This document shows, in pieces, positions 23,142 through 34,700 of a stretch of DNA of 64,000 nucleotides. Source of the stretch: Melieria omissa (lineage: Eukaryota > Arthropoda > Insecta > Diptera > Ulidiidae). Under the pieces are notes generated by a model that saw nothing but the letters and a program-made list of their open reading frames with translations, was not told the DNA's origin and ran no database searches. The translations under genes were made by a program, and so were the position numbers. The first letter of the stretch is position 1. Each line of letters opens with the position of its first letter. The stretch lies in contig OZ020269.1 of the NCBI GenBank assembly GCA_963971225.1, forward strand, positions 101,368,905 through 101,432,904, written 5' to 3'.

Positions 23142-23954
23142 TTATGAGTTCTCCAGTGCATATTTCCCGGACTCATTAATGAAACTCAGGAGATCACACA
23201 GGGCGAGAGAATGAACTTCGTCCATTCTCATAACATCTGAACCTAGCGTGCGCAATCTCACTCTAGAGAAGGCAAGACATGCACAGAGAAAGTGCTCTGT
23301 ACTATCTACCTCCTCCAGGCAAGACACACAAGTCGGATCTTCGATGATGCCCATGTTGGCCATATGTCGCCCCCATGGATTGTGCCCTGTGATTAACCCG
23401 ACCATTCGATGGAGGTCTTTCCTTCTCAGCTTCTGGAGGAAATTCCCTGCTTTTCTGTTCGGGATTTTCACAAAACACTTCGCAGTTTTACAGCTTCCCA
23501 AGCTGGACCAACGTTCTCTATGTAGGTTATTTACACAGGACTTGATCCAGTACAGGGTTCCTGCTAGACTGGTGCCGATTATTGGTTCTGGTCCCATAGG
23601 TGTGCACTCTGATCCACAGTTAGCCAGTTCATTGGCAGTTTCGTTACCTAGAATACCGCAGTGTCCCGGAACCCAGATAAGTTGGAGCTTATTACGTCTC
23701 GCGACTGATTTTAGCTTCATCTTACATTCTTGGATATTTTTAGGGGTAACACGCGCGTTCTCCTGGGCCTTAGGTGTAGCTTGACTGTCATTACAGACTC
23801 CTATATGTTTCCCGCACCATTTCCTCCCGATTATCCATTCCGTTACCTTCAGAATGGCGAAGATTTCCGTCTGAAAGACGGTAGTCAGCCCACCCAGTGA
23901 GTAGTAGCAGTTGACACTTCCATCGGGGTGCCATCCAGCTCCAGTAGGGTAAAA
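23142..23954 (-). pseudogene. RNase H and C-terminus of LOA-like copy 3
   Basis: From 23954 downwards: FYPTGAGWHPDGSVNCYY, TEIFAI (catalytic Glu), CNDSQA (catalytic Asp) and IWVPGHCGILGNETANELA (23672 downwards), followed by a Cys/His knuckle CVSCLEEVDSTEHFLCAC and a stop at 23142. The first RNase H motif FFTDGSK lies across the TIR insertion at about 25160-25140. One frame break separates the two halves upstream of 23720. Function in the live family is removal of RNA from the RNA/DNA hybrid. Confidence 0.87.
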
Positions 23955-25119
23955 GGTTCGGTTGTGGGCATAGTTCGGTTGTGGGCACCCCTTCGTATCT
24001 CTTGATAGAAAGCAGGCTGGGTTTTTTTGACTAAGGCCATTTGTTCATTATGGAACCACGATCTTTTTGTGCCAAATACTAAGTCGAACAGACACGCCTG
24101 CTTTGTGCTGGGACCATATATATCTTTCTGTGCTTAAAAAATAAGACAAACATTTTTTTACACATTTTAAATGGTGTCATAAATCGAAGTGAATCCATCG
24201 AGAAGGTGAGTAAAATGCATTTTTATTTAGTTAATTTATTATACTTTGTGATCCAATATTGATTACAACCAATATGTTTACCCCGAACAAATTTTTCACT
24301 ACTTCTCAAAATGGCTGCCAAATTCGGTTGTGGGCACCCGTCTTTTAGTGATTTTGTAAGTTTTGGTAAGTTATTTCATCAAAAATGGTCTTTTAACGCA
24401 TTTTTTGGTTGTTTTAGCTATATCTTCCGAGGGTAAATAACAAAAATCCTCCGATATTTTTTTAATGTGTTGGATGTAATTTAACATTGTTCTGCAGATA
24501 AGCTAACCACAAAATCGACTGCCGCAGCGTATGCGATTTCCCAACGCTACAAAAAGAAGGTGGAAGAAAATTTCGGAGACATCAAAGCTGTCGACGGTGG
24601 TGTTTTCTTCTTTTTCTTCTTTTCGTGGATGTTATCGAATCAGGTTGACTGGTGTTTTCCACCTTCTTCACGTCACAGCACTTGAAGAGTGTTGATTAAT
24701 TAGGTTGAATTTCATTTTACTTTAGGTCTTCTTGACAGCCCAGGAGAATGACTTGGTCACTTACATTTTGAAATGCCCGTCCATCTAAAATATGCCCACA
24801 TGCGTACCAGCTACTTCACATGCGTGCATTGTGCTTCAAATAATTAAAACTTAATATTTTTCTATATTCGTGTTGGTTTTTCTTAATATTTCCTAAATTT
24901 TCCAAGGGTGCCCACAACCGAACCAAAAAAAAATTTTTGTTAAAAATGACTACTTTACAAAATTAAAAAAAAAAATTTTCTATTTGACGGAATCGATTTA
25001 CTTTTGTCATTACTTGTTAGCTAAGGTTTCTAGCTTTCCATAGATGTCCATATGTCCGATTAAGAAGAACTTGGTAAAAAGTTATGAGCTAAAAACAAAA
25101 AGGTGCCCATAACCGGACC
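23955..25119. mobile_element. TIR element inserted in LOA-like copy 3 (1165 bp)
   Basis: The left end GGTTCGGTTGTGGGCA and the inverted right end GGTCCGGTTATGGGCA match at 14 of 16 positions. The LINE reading frame on either side (ending at 25120 and resuming at 23954) is continuous across it, so the borders are exact, and there is no obvious target-site duplication. Further copies of the terminal motif lie inside at 23973, 24323 and (inverted) 24908. Exon-like pieces on the plus strand read KLTTKSTAAAYAISQRYKKK (about 24500-24600, after a TTCTGCAG acceptor-like site) and VFLTAQENDLVTYILKCPS (about 24727-24783); the latter looks like a decayed pogo/Tigger-type transposase N-terminus, which is inference. 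Confidence 0.75.
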
Positions 25120-25305
25120 CATTCCCCTACTTTTATCGGTCTTGGATCCGTCAGTGAAGAAAATATTCGTTAGATCCCTTAGCATGGCCTCTGAGTTGTC
25201 CCAGAGGCGGCGCGTTGAGAACCTCACTTCAAAGTTTCTCCCAGAGGATACTACGGGTATTAGGCAATACTTAGGGGCCAGCAGCAACGGATATTGCGCT
25301 GGCAA

Positions 25306-25610
25306 GGTTAGGTTAGGTAGGGAAGGGTGTGTGTGGCAGGACCGCACTTCCACTCGGAGGCCACAACGGCCCATTGTGAATCCCTGCCTATGTTGTTCTG
25401 AAGCCAACCAATAGTCTCAGTCAAGGGGGAAACCAGTTCGACCTCTTAATGAATGAGAGCAGATTCGAGATTTCGACTTTCGCCGCGCAAGCCAGGTCTG
25501 TCAGGAACCTTGACTACAAGGTGCGGAGTCGGCGTTCCTGCAGAGCCGGGCAGTGGCACAGGAAGTGTTGTATCGTTTCTACTTCCGAGCCCTTGTTGTC
25601 GTGCCAGTAT
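25306..25610 (-). mobile_element. 3' end of a second LOA-like LINE nested in copy 3
   Basis: Between the RT thumb and the RNase H of copy 3 lies an out-of-order LINE C-terminus: HDNKGSEVETIQHFLCHCPA then LQERRLRTL (about 25600-25514), a stop near 25449, and a 3' tail with CCGAGTGGAAGTGCGG, CACACACCC and CCCTACCTAACCTAACC. That tail resembles the 3' end of copy 1 (CCGAGTGAAAGTGCTTGCCG, CACACACCCC, ACCTTACCTAAC). A 5'-truncated copy-1-family insertion explains the order. I could not resolve a target-site duplication, and the left border is approximate. Confidence 0.65.
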
Positions 25611-25964
25611 CCACAGGAATACAGCCGAAATGTAGCTTTCATCGCCTCCTCTTGAACTTTTATATCTAGGGCGTTACACGAGACAGTGCTAATGGCACCC
25701 GTAATGCATATACATACACTTCTTTGTAGTCTGTTCAGAGCCAAAGATGTAGACTTAACCATTGTTCGTCTCCACCAGACTACCGATGCGTACGTAATTA
25801 TGGGCCTGATGAGTGCAGTATATATCCAAAGGACCACCGCAGACTTCAGGCCCCAGGTCTTGCTAAAAGCTCGACGGCACTGTTGGAAAACCTTCAGCGC
25901 ACGGTCTACCTTCGTCAAGACATGCATCTTTCACATTAGTTTCCTATCTAGGATTACCCTTAGA
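25611..25964 (-). pseudogene. RT C-terminal part of LOA-like copy 3
   Basis: After the mariner insertion the frame resumes with an LRVILDRKL-like block and a stop, then MHVLTKVDRALKVFQQCRRA and FSKTWGLKSAVVLWIYTALI and RPIITYASVVWW, the thumb region shared with the intact protein at 42170-45766 (KTWGLSPRLTHWIYTAVIRP). At least one in-frame stop breaks it. Confidence 0.85.
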
Positions 25965-25966
25965 TA

Positions 25967-27269
25967 AAGGGTTTTTCAATAAGAGCGCTACAAAAGTTTT
26001 TTTAAATAAAACAAAAACGGTTTTGGATATCAATGAAATTCTTTATTCCTGTGAAAGTACATTCGATGCCATTATGTATGGAACTCGATTTCTCTTGCAT
26101 GGCCACCACGGGCACGCTTGCAGAAGTCCAGACGCTGAACCCAATTTTCGACGGTTTTTAAGCATAAATCGGCCGATACTGCCGCAATTTCACGTTCGAT
26201 ATTCGTACGAAGTTCATCAATCGTCGCTGGCTTGTTGGCATAGACCTTAGACTTGACGTAGCCCCACAGGAAATAGTCCAACGGCGTCAAATCGCACGAC
26301 CGAGGCGGCCAATTGACTGGACCATGTCGTGAGATAACACGTTCACCAAACTTGGTTTTCAATAAATCGATTGTGCGATGCGCTGTGTGGCTTGTGGCGC
26401 CGTCCTGTTGAAACCACATATTGTCCAAGTCCATATCATCCAATTCGGGCCAAAAATATTCGGTTATCATTGAACGGTAGCGATTCCCAGTCACAGTAAC
26501 GTGCCGGTCTTGATCATCACGAAAGAAGTACGGCCCAATGACGCCCCCGGCCCATAAAACGCACCAAACCGTAATTTTTTCGGGATGCAATGGTGACTCA
26601 TGGAGTTCGTGTGGATTGCTGCCTGACCAATAACGCATATTCTGTTTGTTGACAAATCCATTGAGCCAAAAATGGGCCTCATCGCTAAAGATGATTTTAC
26701 GGTGAAAATCTGGATCATTTTCAAATTGTTGTTGAGCCCAATTTACGAATGTGCGTCGCTTCAAATGGTCCAACGGCTTCAGTTCTTGCGTCAATTTGAT
26801 CTTGTAAGGATGTAGGCCAAGATCTTTTCGCAAAATTCGCCACAACGACGTCACAGAAATGCCCAACGCTTGAGAACGACGTGTGAGAGACACATTTGGG
26901 CTTTCTTGAACTGAAGCCTCAGCGGCAGCAATATTCTCGACACTACGGGCACTTCTTTGTCTCACTGGCACGGGAACATTTTGTACTGTGCCTGTGGATT
27001 GAAATTTTTCCACTAGACGCTCAATTGTTCATCTGGCAGGACAATTATGACGACCATAAATTGGACGCAGCGCTCTTAAAGTTGAGGCCACTGACTCCGA
27101 ATTTCGGTAGTAAATTTTAATAATTTCGACTCGTTGTTGGACCGTATATCTTTCCATGATGAAATGGCAAACCTTACTGAAGAGAAATGTCAAAAGAGCG
27201 GAAAAAAATATGGCGTCGTTTGCTGTCCCTATCGGTCTACTTTTGTAGCGCTCCTTTTGAAAAACCCGT
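25967..27269 (-). mobile_element. Mariner-like element, DD41D type, 1303 bp
   Basis: Terminal inverted repeats AAGGGTTTTTCAATAAGAGC and ACGGGTTTTTCAAAAGGAGC continue with GCTACAAAAGT on both sides, with few mismatches over about 31 bp. TA flanks both ends (25965-25966 and 27270-27271). The length is typical of a complete mariner. It inserted at a TA inside the RT of LOA-like copy 3, between the codons for EVK and YL. One almost full-length transposase occupies the interior. Confidence 0.95.
26072..27157 (-). pseudogene. Mariner transposase, one premature stop
   Basis: Starts MERYTVQQRVEIIKIYYRNS at 27157 and is open for 361 codons apart from one TGA at codon 43 (27031-27029). Motifs: N-terminal helix-turn-helix, SVTSLWRILRKDLGLHPYKI, then catalytic Asp in IFSDEAHFW, Asp in WFQQDGATSHT and Asp in LTPLDYFLWG. 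I count 41 residues between the second and third Asp, i.e. DD41D; canonical mariner is DD34D. The enzyme cuts and pastes the element at TA sites. The single stop makes this a very slightly decayed copy; a downstream start could yield a protein lacking the first DNA-binding helix. Confidence 0.92.
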
Positions 27270-27271
27270 TA

Positions 27272-27345
27272 TTTCACCTCCGTTGATAGACTGGGGGTCA
27301 CACCTTTCAGTACTGGCAGTTGAACCAGCTTAGTTCCATTTATAG
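27272..27345 (-). pseudogene. RT fragment of LOA-like copy 3, left of the mariner
   Basis: Read on the minus strand it gives KLVQLPVLKGVTPSLSTEVK, the region just before KYLGVILD in LOA-like RTs. It is open to the mariner insertion point. The 5' truncation of copy 3 is close to 27345. Confidence 0.7.
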
Positions 27346-29500
27346 ACCCCTGCAAAGTAACAAGTAACATTTGAAAGACGCTATGTCTGCACAAACATTT
27401 CAAACATACTCTTAAAATTTTTGAAGGGTCATCAATGAAATGTGTAGTCGGGTGTTTTCATGGTGGAATACAAGATCTTTCCTGCTATTCAATTCGGGTC
27501 GATTTCTTTCAATTGCCTGGCGTAGTCCAACGTTAGAATAAAGAATCAAATGTCTGATCAATCGAAAGTAGCAAATGTTGGACGAATCGAAACGAATTCT
27601 AGTTCCACCACAAACTCACAGCACTGCTTTGTTTGGTGTCAATCTCAGCTTGTGACGCCACACCATCATATATCCTCCATTTTTTAAACTTCCTAATGTC
27701 GTATGCGATTCATTCTTCATGGCCGATTATGACACCGCTTACAGAAATGCTACGATATCGTTGTGTTTTAACAGCAGGTAAATTTGGTAAAAAAACAGGT
27801 AAATTTGATCTATTATGTTTTTCGAGCTCAACTCATGAGGAATCCATACATCAAACCCATACATCTTTTTATAGTCAGGTTTGTGTAAGTGGTTCAAAAC
27901 TGGCAAAAGGTTCTGCCATACACCTTGTGCCAATATCTGACACTAATTTGTTTGCTGTCTCTTTCTCTCCGCCTGCATCTATGCTTCGTTGTCACCTGGC
28001 AAATGAATGCCACAATTATAAAGACACTTGTACTCACATACTTATGTATTCATACCAACCCACATCTTTCTATACAGAAATTTTTGTATGCAAGTGTTTT
28101 GATGTCAATAAATGATCAATCAAAGCTTGGAAGCTCAGCATGTGGCAACACACTTCATCACACATAATGGCCACAAAATTCATGACTGTACATTGAAGTG
28201 TAGGTATGTCTATATTTTTTTCACGTATTGGCATCAAATTGGCAAATGTCAAAGTGACTTGTAATAACGCTTGGCACTTTTGCTTCTCTTTCAAAAAAAC
28301 AAAACAAAAACAAAAATGTCGCGCTCTGGCTTTCCATACACGTTTCACACTAAATATGTACTCAGCTTGGCTTTTTTTAATGGCGCACATTTAATGCGGA
28401 TTATTTAGAGATTTTTTGGTGCGCCATATTTTTACCAAAAAAAATGTTAATGCAGGTTTTACGTGCTAGAAATTTCTTTTTAGATTTTTTCCCAGTTACA
28501 CCTAAACCAAAGATTGGCCTCGTTGCAATATCTACGTTGAAAATGAAAGTAAATTGCTTTGAAAGTATAATCAAGGACAACGACAACAACAACAACAATC
28601 TGATAAGCAATAAACTGCCATTATAAAAACAACAATGTTAAGCTGAGCCCAATGCGAAACGCTCACTTGAGTTTTAAAGTGTAAATGTAAGCGCTGGCAA
28701 CACTGGCTGACTCTCATTCAGCGCATAGACGAAGAAGAATTTTCTGATACGATGATGAATGAGCCAATACATCCGCCAGATCACGCCCCTACCCTCACCG
28801 GCTTTGTTACATACATTGATATGTATGTCTCACGCTCTCGCCAGCTCACTTCACATATCCGCCACCACCACTTGACTTTAAATTGACACACACTTAAGTG
28901 GTTTTCGAGTTAGACAAAAGCGGACGCAATGCCGAAGTGGCAACGAGCGCGCGTGCAGTTGAAGATTTCTGAATAACGAAAGCATGAATGCCGCTATGTT
29001 TTTTTTTGTGGCAAACACGAAAACTCATTTCGATAGAACAGAAGAACAGCATTTGTTTTTTGGAGAAGATTTTGTGGCGTTTGTCTTGAATTTATTTTCT
29101 TGTATTTGCTGACCTCAAGGCATCGATGCACACTTTGACGGAAATTTGTGGGGAAATTAGAAACAATCGAGCGTGTGCCGAAGGATGAACGATGAGATTG
29201 AATGATGTGGTGAATGCAAAAGAAATTCAGGAAAAGTATGAAAAATCAAAGTTTCATATATATAATTTTACAGATTTTTTCCTTAGAAATTAAAGCAAGT
29301 ACCTAAAAGACAATGCAGTCGAACGAAAATAAACAGAATTTTTTGGAATAAGTTCATGAAAACATTTTCTACAAAACAGTCGAACAAAAATTTAGAAAAA
29401 TTTTTACAATACTTAAAAAAATTTTCAGCGATCTTTAAAAAAATCAATATATTTCGGAACCCTTGATTTATTAAAAATAATGGAAAGATTGCAAAAAAAA
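27346..29500. other. Unique noncoding sequence
   Basis: No repeat or gene recognised. A relatively CpG-rich patch at about 28690-28980 has no TATA box or conserved open frame that I can support. Confidence 0.4.
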
Positions 29501-29509
29501 AAATATACC

Positions 29510-29875
29510 AAGAAAATAATAAAACTTCTTCTTCACGCTAATCCGAGTAAGAAAATTATAAAACTTTTAAAAAGATTTAAAAGGTTTTCAAATTTGCAAT
29601 CAAAGTTATTAATATCTATTGTCCGACCGAAGGTAGATTTTTGGTCGAAGCGGAATATTTGGCATAACTAAAATATTCGGCCGAAGCCAAATACTAATAA
29701 AAACTCTTCTCTTCTTCTTTCGAGTAAGAAAATTATAAAAATTATCAAAAATATTTAAAAGGTTTTCAATCCAAGTCATTAGTATTGTCCGACCAAAGGT
29801 TGAAAGGTGGAATATTCGGCATAACTAAAATATTCGGCCAAAGCCAAATACTAATAAAAATTCTTTTAAGGAAAC
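29510..29875. repeat. Two-copy tandem repeat, about 166 bp
   Basis: Blocks GAGTAAGAAAATTATAAAA, AAAAGGTTTTCAA, TTGTCCGACC and CATAACTAAAATATTCGGCC occur twice, with GTCCGACC at 29621 and 29787. The second copy is moderately diverged. A further AATATTCGG-like word continues in the flank. Confidence 0.75.
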
Positions 29876-30169
29876 AAAATTGATTTCTTCCACTTAAGAA
29901 TTAAGAAAAGAATATGAATGTATGTGATAGTTAACATCAAAAACAAAAAAACCCAACAACTCAATTGACAAAAATCTGATTAGATATAAGTTTTATTAAC
30001 TAGTCGCAATCTTCATGTTCGAAATATCGATCGAAGCTAACCAGAGCAAATTTACTTGTATTACAAGGCAAAAACCTTCGGCTAAAGTATTCGACTATTT
30101 TGGCCGAAACCTATCATTTGCCACGCAGTTGCAAATGATAAAACAGTTTTGCAAAATTTTCAATAGCTG
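29876..30169. other. AT-rich spacer
   Basis: Nothing recognised. Confidence 0.35.
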
Positions 30170-31500
30170 TCATTTTACATAAATCCACCAATCAAATCAG
30201 TCAGTCAACTCGGACTCAGATCTAAAAGGGCCACATCAAATAGGCTCCAAAAAACGGGCTTAGATCTATGGAAAAATTTACGATCTTGGAATCAAATTGG
30301 ATTCTCGTCTGAATGCTCAGTACATAGACTCCTGCATCTTATATTTTCAATCACATCAAACCCGTCAATCAACTTGAAATGAAGTCTGAAAGGGCCCAGC
30401 CATAGGCTCTAACAAATTCAGGTCCGAATTATATCTATCAATCAACCCGGATTCAAGTCCAAACGAGCTCAGTATACAGTCAGCAACAAGTGGGAATCCA
30501 AATCAAATCAAATATGTCAGTCAAGTCCGGCTCAGATCGGGAAGAACGCATCAAATAGGCTCCAACAACTGGAGGTCCCGATCAATTGTGTCAAACAGAT
30601 CTCTCGATCAGCTCGATCTCCTTTCTGTGATATAAATTTCTGTGGTATGAAAACTCCAAAAACTAGAATAACAAATCTAATCAAATCTGGCAATCAACTC
30701 TGCGTCCAGTCTAAAAGAGCTATACAGCAGAAGATTCCGATCAAACCTGTCAATCAACTTGAGCTAAGACCTAAAAGACTCAGTACATGGGCTGCAACAA
30801 GTCGAGTTTTCAGTCAAATAAAATTCACCAATGAACTTAAAATTTGAACTGAAAGAGCTCAGCACAAAAATTTTAAAATCTTAGAAACCCAATCAAATAA
30901 AATTTGTCAATAAACTTTGTCTCAGGTCAAGAAGGACTCAGCACATAAGCTCCAACAACTGGAGGTCCCTAATAAATCTGACAATCAACTCAAGTTTAGG
31001 TCTAAAACATTCCAAATCAAATCTGTCAATCAACTTTGTGTCAGGTCTAGAAGGGCTCAGCACAAGGGCTCCAAAAATTTGAGTTCTCCAAAAAATCTGT
31101 CAATAAACTGAAGCTAAGATCTAAAATAATCCAAATAAATTATGTCAATCAACTTTCTCTCAGGTCTAGAAGGGCTCAGCACATAGCCTCCAAAAACTGG
31201 AGGTCGCAAACAAACCTATCAATCAAGTCAGGCTTAGGCCTAAAGGATTCCAAATTAAATCTGTCAATCAATTTTGTCTCTGGTCTGAATGAGTTCTAGC
31301 AACTAGATTTCTTGATTAACATTGTCAATCAGAGGTGCCAATCAATTCGAATTTAGATCTCAATGCATACGTTCCAACGACTTGAGGTCCGGGTTAAATG
31401 TGTGGATCAACTCGGCTATGATCTGAAGGCATTAGAGTTCAGAAATAAATGTGTCAATCAACTCGCTCTGAATTGCAGGTCTCGATCAAATCTAGCGAGG
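30170..31500. repeat. Degenerate satellite, about 118-bp dimeric unit
   Basis: Repeated blocks are CTGTCAATCAACTTTGTCTC, AGGTCTAGAAGGGCTCAGCA, CATAGGCTCCAACAACTGGA and GGTCCC. The CAATCAACT core alternates at about 45 and 73 bp (30980, 31025, 31098, 31143, 31218, 31265), i.e. a 118-bp unit made of two related halves. Divergence is high at both ends of the array. Confidence 0.8.
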
Positions 31501-32880
31501 AGATTCGTCAATCATTTCGATCTTATGTCTAAAAGGCTTCGCGTTCTGGTTTTCATCGAAGTCGTGGTACTCGATTAGAAAATGGAGAGTTGCAATCCCT
31601 ATTGGTTCAATTCAACTCAATCGAAACTCCCATTGAGAGAGTTGTAACTCTTGTTGAATTGTGTGAGCATTAATCTTTAACAACTATACTGTCATAGTAT
31701 TTGAAAAATAACATTTTTGAACTATCTTTTTCAACTTTTTCAAGTCTTAGTTTGAATTTCTATTTCTCGTCAATCCATCACTCCGTCTAAAGCAAAACTA
31801 TGCTCTCGCACTTCCATCCATTGAATGCTTACTAAGAAACCTAAAAATTCTACATTAAATGTGATTGTCCACTTTTCATCTTCTACTTATGTACGTTGAT
31901 ATGTATGTATGTCATATTAAATTTTTTCCACTGCTAAACCAATCGCCTCGAGCGTGTTCGTTGGCGCACCGTAGCAGACAAGCAAAAGTGTCTCAGTGTG
32001 TGTGTATGATTTAATAAGCAGCAACACTGAAATCTTCTGTCAAGCAGAGCTCGTGAATTTTCCACAGTCCCCTTGTGTGAATGTCCCATAGCCCCATTCA
32101 CCAGCTCGCCTGAAATCATCAGTCACCCACACACCCACAACATTTCAGATTTTTCTTTTTGCGCTCGTTTTGCTCTCGTTTGTCTTTCGTTGTTCATTTG
32201 CTCGATTTCGTAGGGTTTTCTTGCTCCTCTTCTCTCCTATTATCTGCTCTTTCTTTTTTTGAAAGTGATTTGTAATGAGAGGAGGCAGTGGCCCAGCGCA
32301 GCTGATGAACTATCGCAACACCTGCCAAGCTTATCCGGTGACACTGATACGCCACTTGCAGGCAGCATTAGTTAGCTCAATGTGGGCGATGCCGCCGTGA
32401 TAGCAGCCGATTGTGAGTGGAAAAAAAAGTGAGCTAAACGGACAGCACAGCGACCCATATGACAAGGACAACAAAGGACTAAATAAGAAATGGTGTTCGG
32501 AATTTGGTAAGCACATCCCACATGAGCACACACACACACTCACACACACACACACATTCGAGTACAATGCATGCGAGATGTCGAGAGCGACCGAGTTGCT
32601 GCGGCAACGGCAATTGACATTATTTTTGGTTGTTGCTACATGAGGTGTTGTTGTATTTCTTTTGGTTGTACCTACTTGTTACCACTAACTTGGAGTGGAA
32701 AATTTGTTGATGTCATTAAATGAGTTGTGGCTTTGTTGTTGTTGTGCGTTTGTGCTGTCGCCCACATAAGTGAGTATTTAGCAGGATTAAAGGTGCTTAA
32801 GCGAAGGGCCGCCAATTGAGAGCAGCAGCAGAAGCGCTCGAAAAACTCGAGAGCTGATTGATAATTTTTGCAATTGATTA
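31501..32880. other. Unique sequence with exon-like signals but no open exon
   Basis: A pyrimidine tract ending GAAAG (32264-32265) and a GTGAGT donor-like site (32413) bracket 147 bp with a 41-codon ATG frame (32275-32400, starting MRGGSGPAQL). All three frames contain stops within the bracketed segment, so it is not an internal coding exon; a noncoding exon cannot be excluded. CA repeats lie at 32527-32554. Confidence 0.3.
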
Positions 32881-34700
32881 GGATTTTACTTCTTTGTTTT
32901 AGTGATTCAATAATTTAATTATTTCGACCAGACTTAAAAGATTTTAAACTTAGTTTCAATGATTTCGTTGTGGAGTAATACAATTAAATTAAAAATATTT
33001 AATAATTTACTTTAATTAGAATTTATACAATCAAAACAACTATTAATTAATAAAATAATTATTGATAATCAATCTTTGTTGCGTACAAAAAATTTTATTA
33101 TTTAATATTTAATTAATATTTAGTTAATTTATTAATTCGATTATTATTAATCAATTGGATAAGTTCCAATTAATTAATTAATTAATTGCGAAATTCATAA
33201 GAAGTTTGCTTATTTATTAGCAGATAATTATATGTTTAGATTATTACATAATTAATTAGTTTATTATCAATTAATTAATCAATTAGTTAGTGCATGAATT
33301 ATTTGGGCTTGAAAATTATTTGTATATAATTAATACAAAAAATAATATTTGACTAAAAAATTAACAAATAAATAATTCAAGTTTTGATTTAATTCGATTA
33401 TTTAAAATTAATTGTTTATTTAATTAATTATTTATTTAATTAATCGAATTAATTTAGCAATTTAATAATTCTTTTACTCTTATATTATTATTTTTACATT
33501 ATTACTTAGTTATTTACATTAATAGTTCATTAGTTGGAGTAATCAATTGATTAGTTAATTAGTTTCTTAAAGTTAAATTTAAATAAATAATTTTTGACTG
33601 ATAAATAATTTATGATTGACTCAGCTGAGAAAAAAATATATTCGAACTCACCACAAAAAATCGAATACGATAAAAAATTAATGTAACCAGAAATTAATAA
33701 TGATTGTGTATCAGAAATTAGCCAATAATTAATTGAAAATATCAATTTAGTTGATCAACTTATCAATTAGTGCATACATTATTTGACGTTGAAACTAAGT
33801 AACCTATAAATAGAAAGTTGATACAAAATATAATATTTAACTAAATAAGTAACAAATTCTTAATTAAAATTTTAATTTCAGTTGATTATTTAATCAGTAG
33901 TGCAATAATTATTTGAATTCTTTGTCTTTGAAACCAAACAAAACGAATAAAATAAAATTAAATAATTAAAAAAATTTAATATTTGACTAATTAATTAATT
34001 AAAAATATAATACAAAATTAGATTTCCATTGATTAGTTGATCAGTAGTGCCCAAAGTTTTTAAGTTTTTTGATGAATTGATACAAAAATAGACATTATAA
34101 CAATATATTAATTAATAATTACAAACAATTAATTAATAATTACAAACTTTTAGTTCCATTAATTAAAAACAAAGAATTGATACAAAATTAGACATAATAA
34201 TACTTTATTAGCTAATAATTAATTAATAATTAGAAACAAAAACTTTGAATTCTTTAAGTAAAAAAAATCAAACCAATAGAAAAGTTAGCCGAGCTCGAAC
34301 AGAGAGAATTTTTCTATTTTAATTTATTCAATTGATATGAATGATCCAATTGTTTTTTGTTTTTGTAATTAATTTAATTGTTTTTTATAACTTTTACTTT
34401 AACTTAAACATAATTAAGTTAGTTAGTTAGTCAAATAGTGAATCAATTGATAAGTATAAATTTATTCATTGTCATAATTAATAAATTAAGTAGTTGACTA
34501 ATTATTATAAAATATCATAATTTACTGTATTTTTATCCAAATATTTTTTAGACTAAAAAAAATGAATTTAATTGAATTTATCTGATAAGTTATTTAGTTA
34601 ATTAATTAATCAATAAATTAGTTGTTTAATAAGTACTGTCTAAGTACTATTAATTATTATAATTAACTAGATTTTATATCCAAATATGTTTGGGGCTGTG
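32881..34700. other. Extremely AT-rich tract (TAATTAATT words)
   Basis: Almost only A and T, with dense overlapping TTAATTAA words and tandem TAAT runs. No unit length is clear. It could act as a scaffold/matrix-attachment type or simple low-complexity region; that is inference. No genes. Confidence 0.6.

Larger units (their letters stand above)
22976..27345 (-). mobile_element. Old LOA-like LINE (copy 3) with three nested insertions
   Basis: Minus-strand LINE fragment. Host segments are about 27345-27272 (RT, up to EVKY), 25964-25611 (LGVILD-like RT tail and thumb), about 25305-25120 (start of RNase H) and 23954-22976 (rest of RNase H, C-terminus, 3' end with TGGATGGATGGATG). Insertions are a mariner (25967-27269), a second LOA-like 3' end (about 25306-25610) and a TIR element (23955-25119). 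The parts read in the same direction and in domain order once the insertions are set aside. The 5' border near 27345 and the 3' border near 22976 are estimates. Confidence 0.85.

Noticed and set aside
32266..32412. Candidate internal exon between a pyrimidine tract/AG and GTGAGT
   Set aside because: All three frames contain stops, so it cannot be an internal coding exon; a noncoding exon remains possible.
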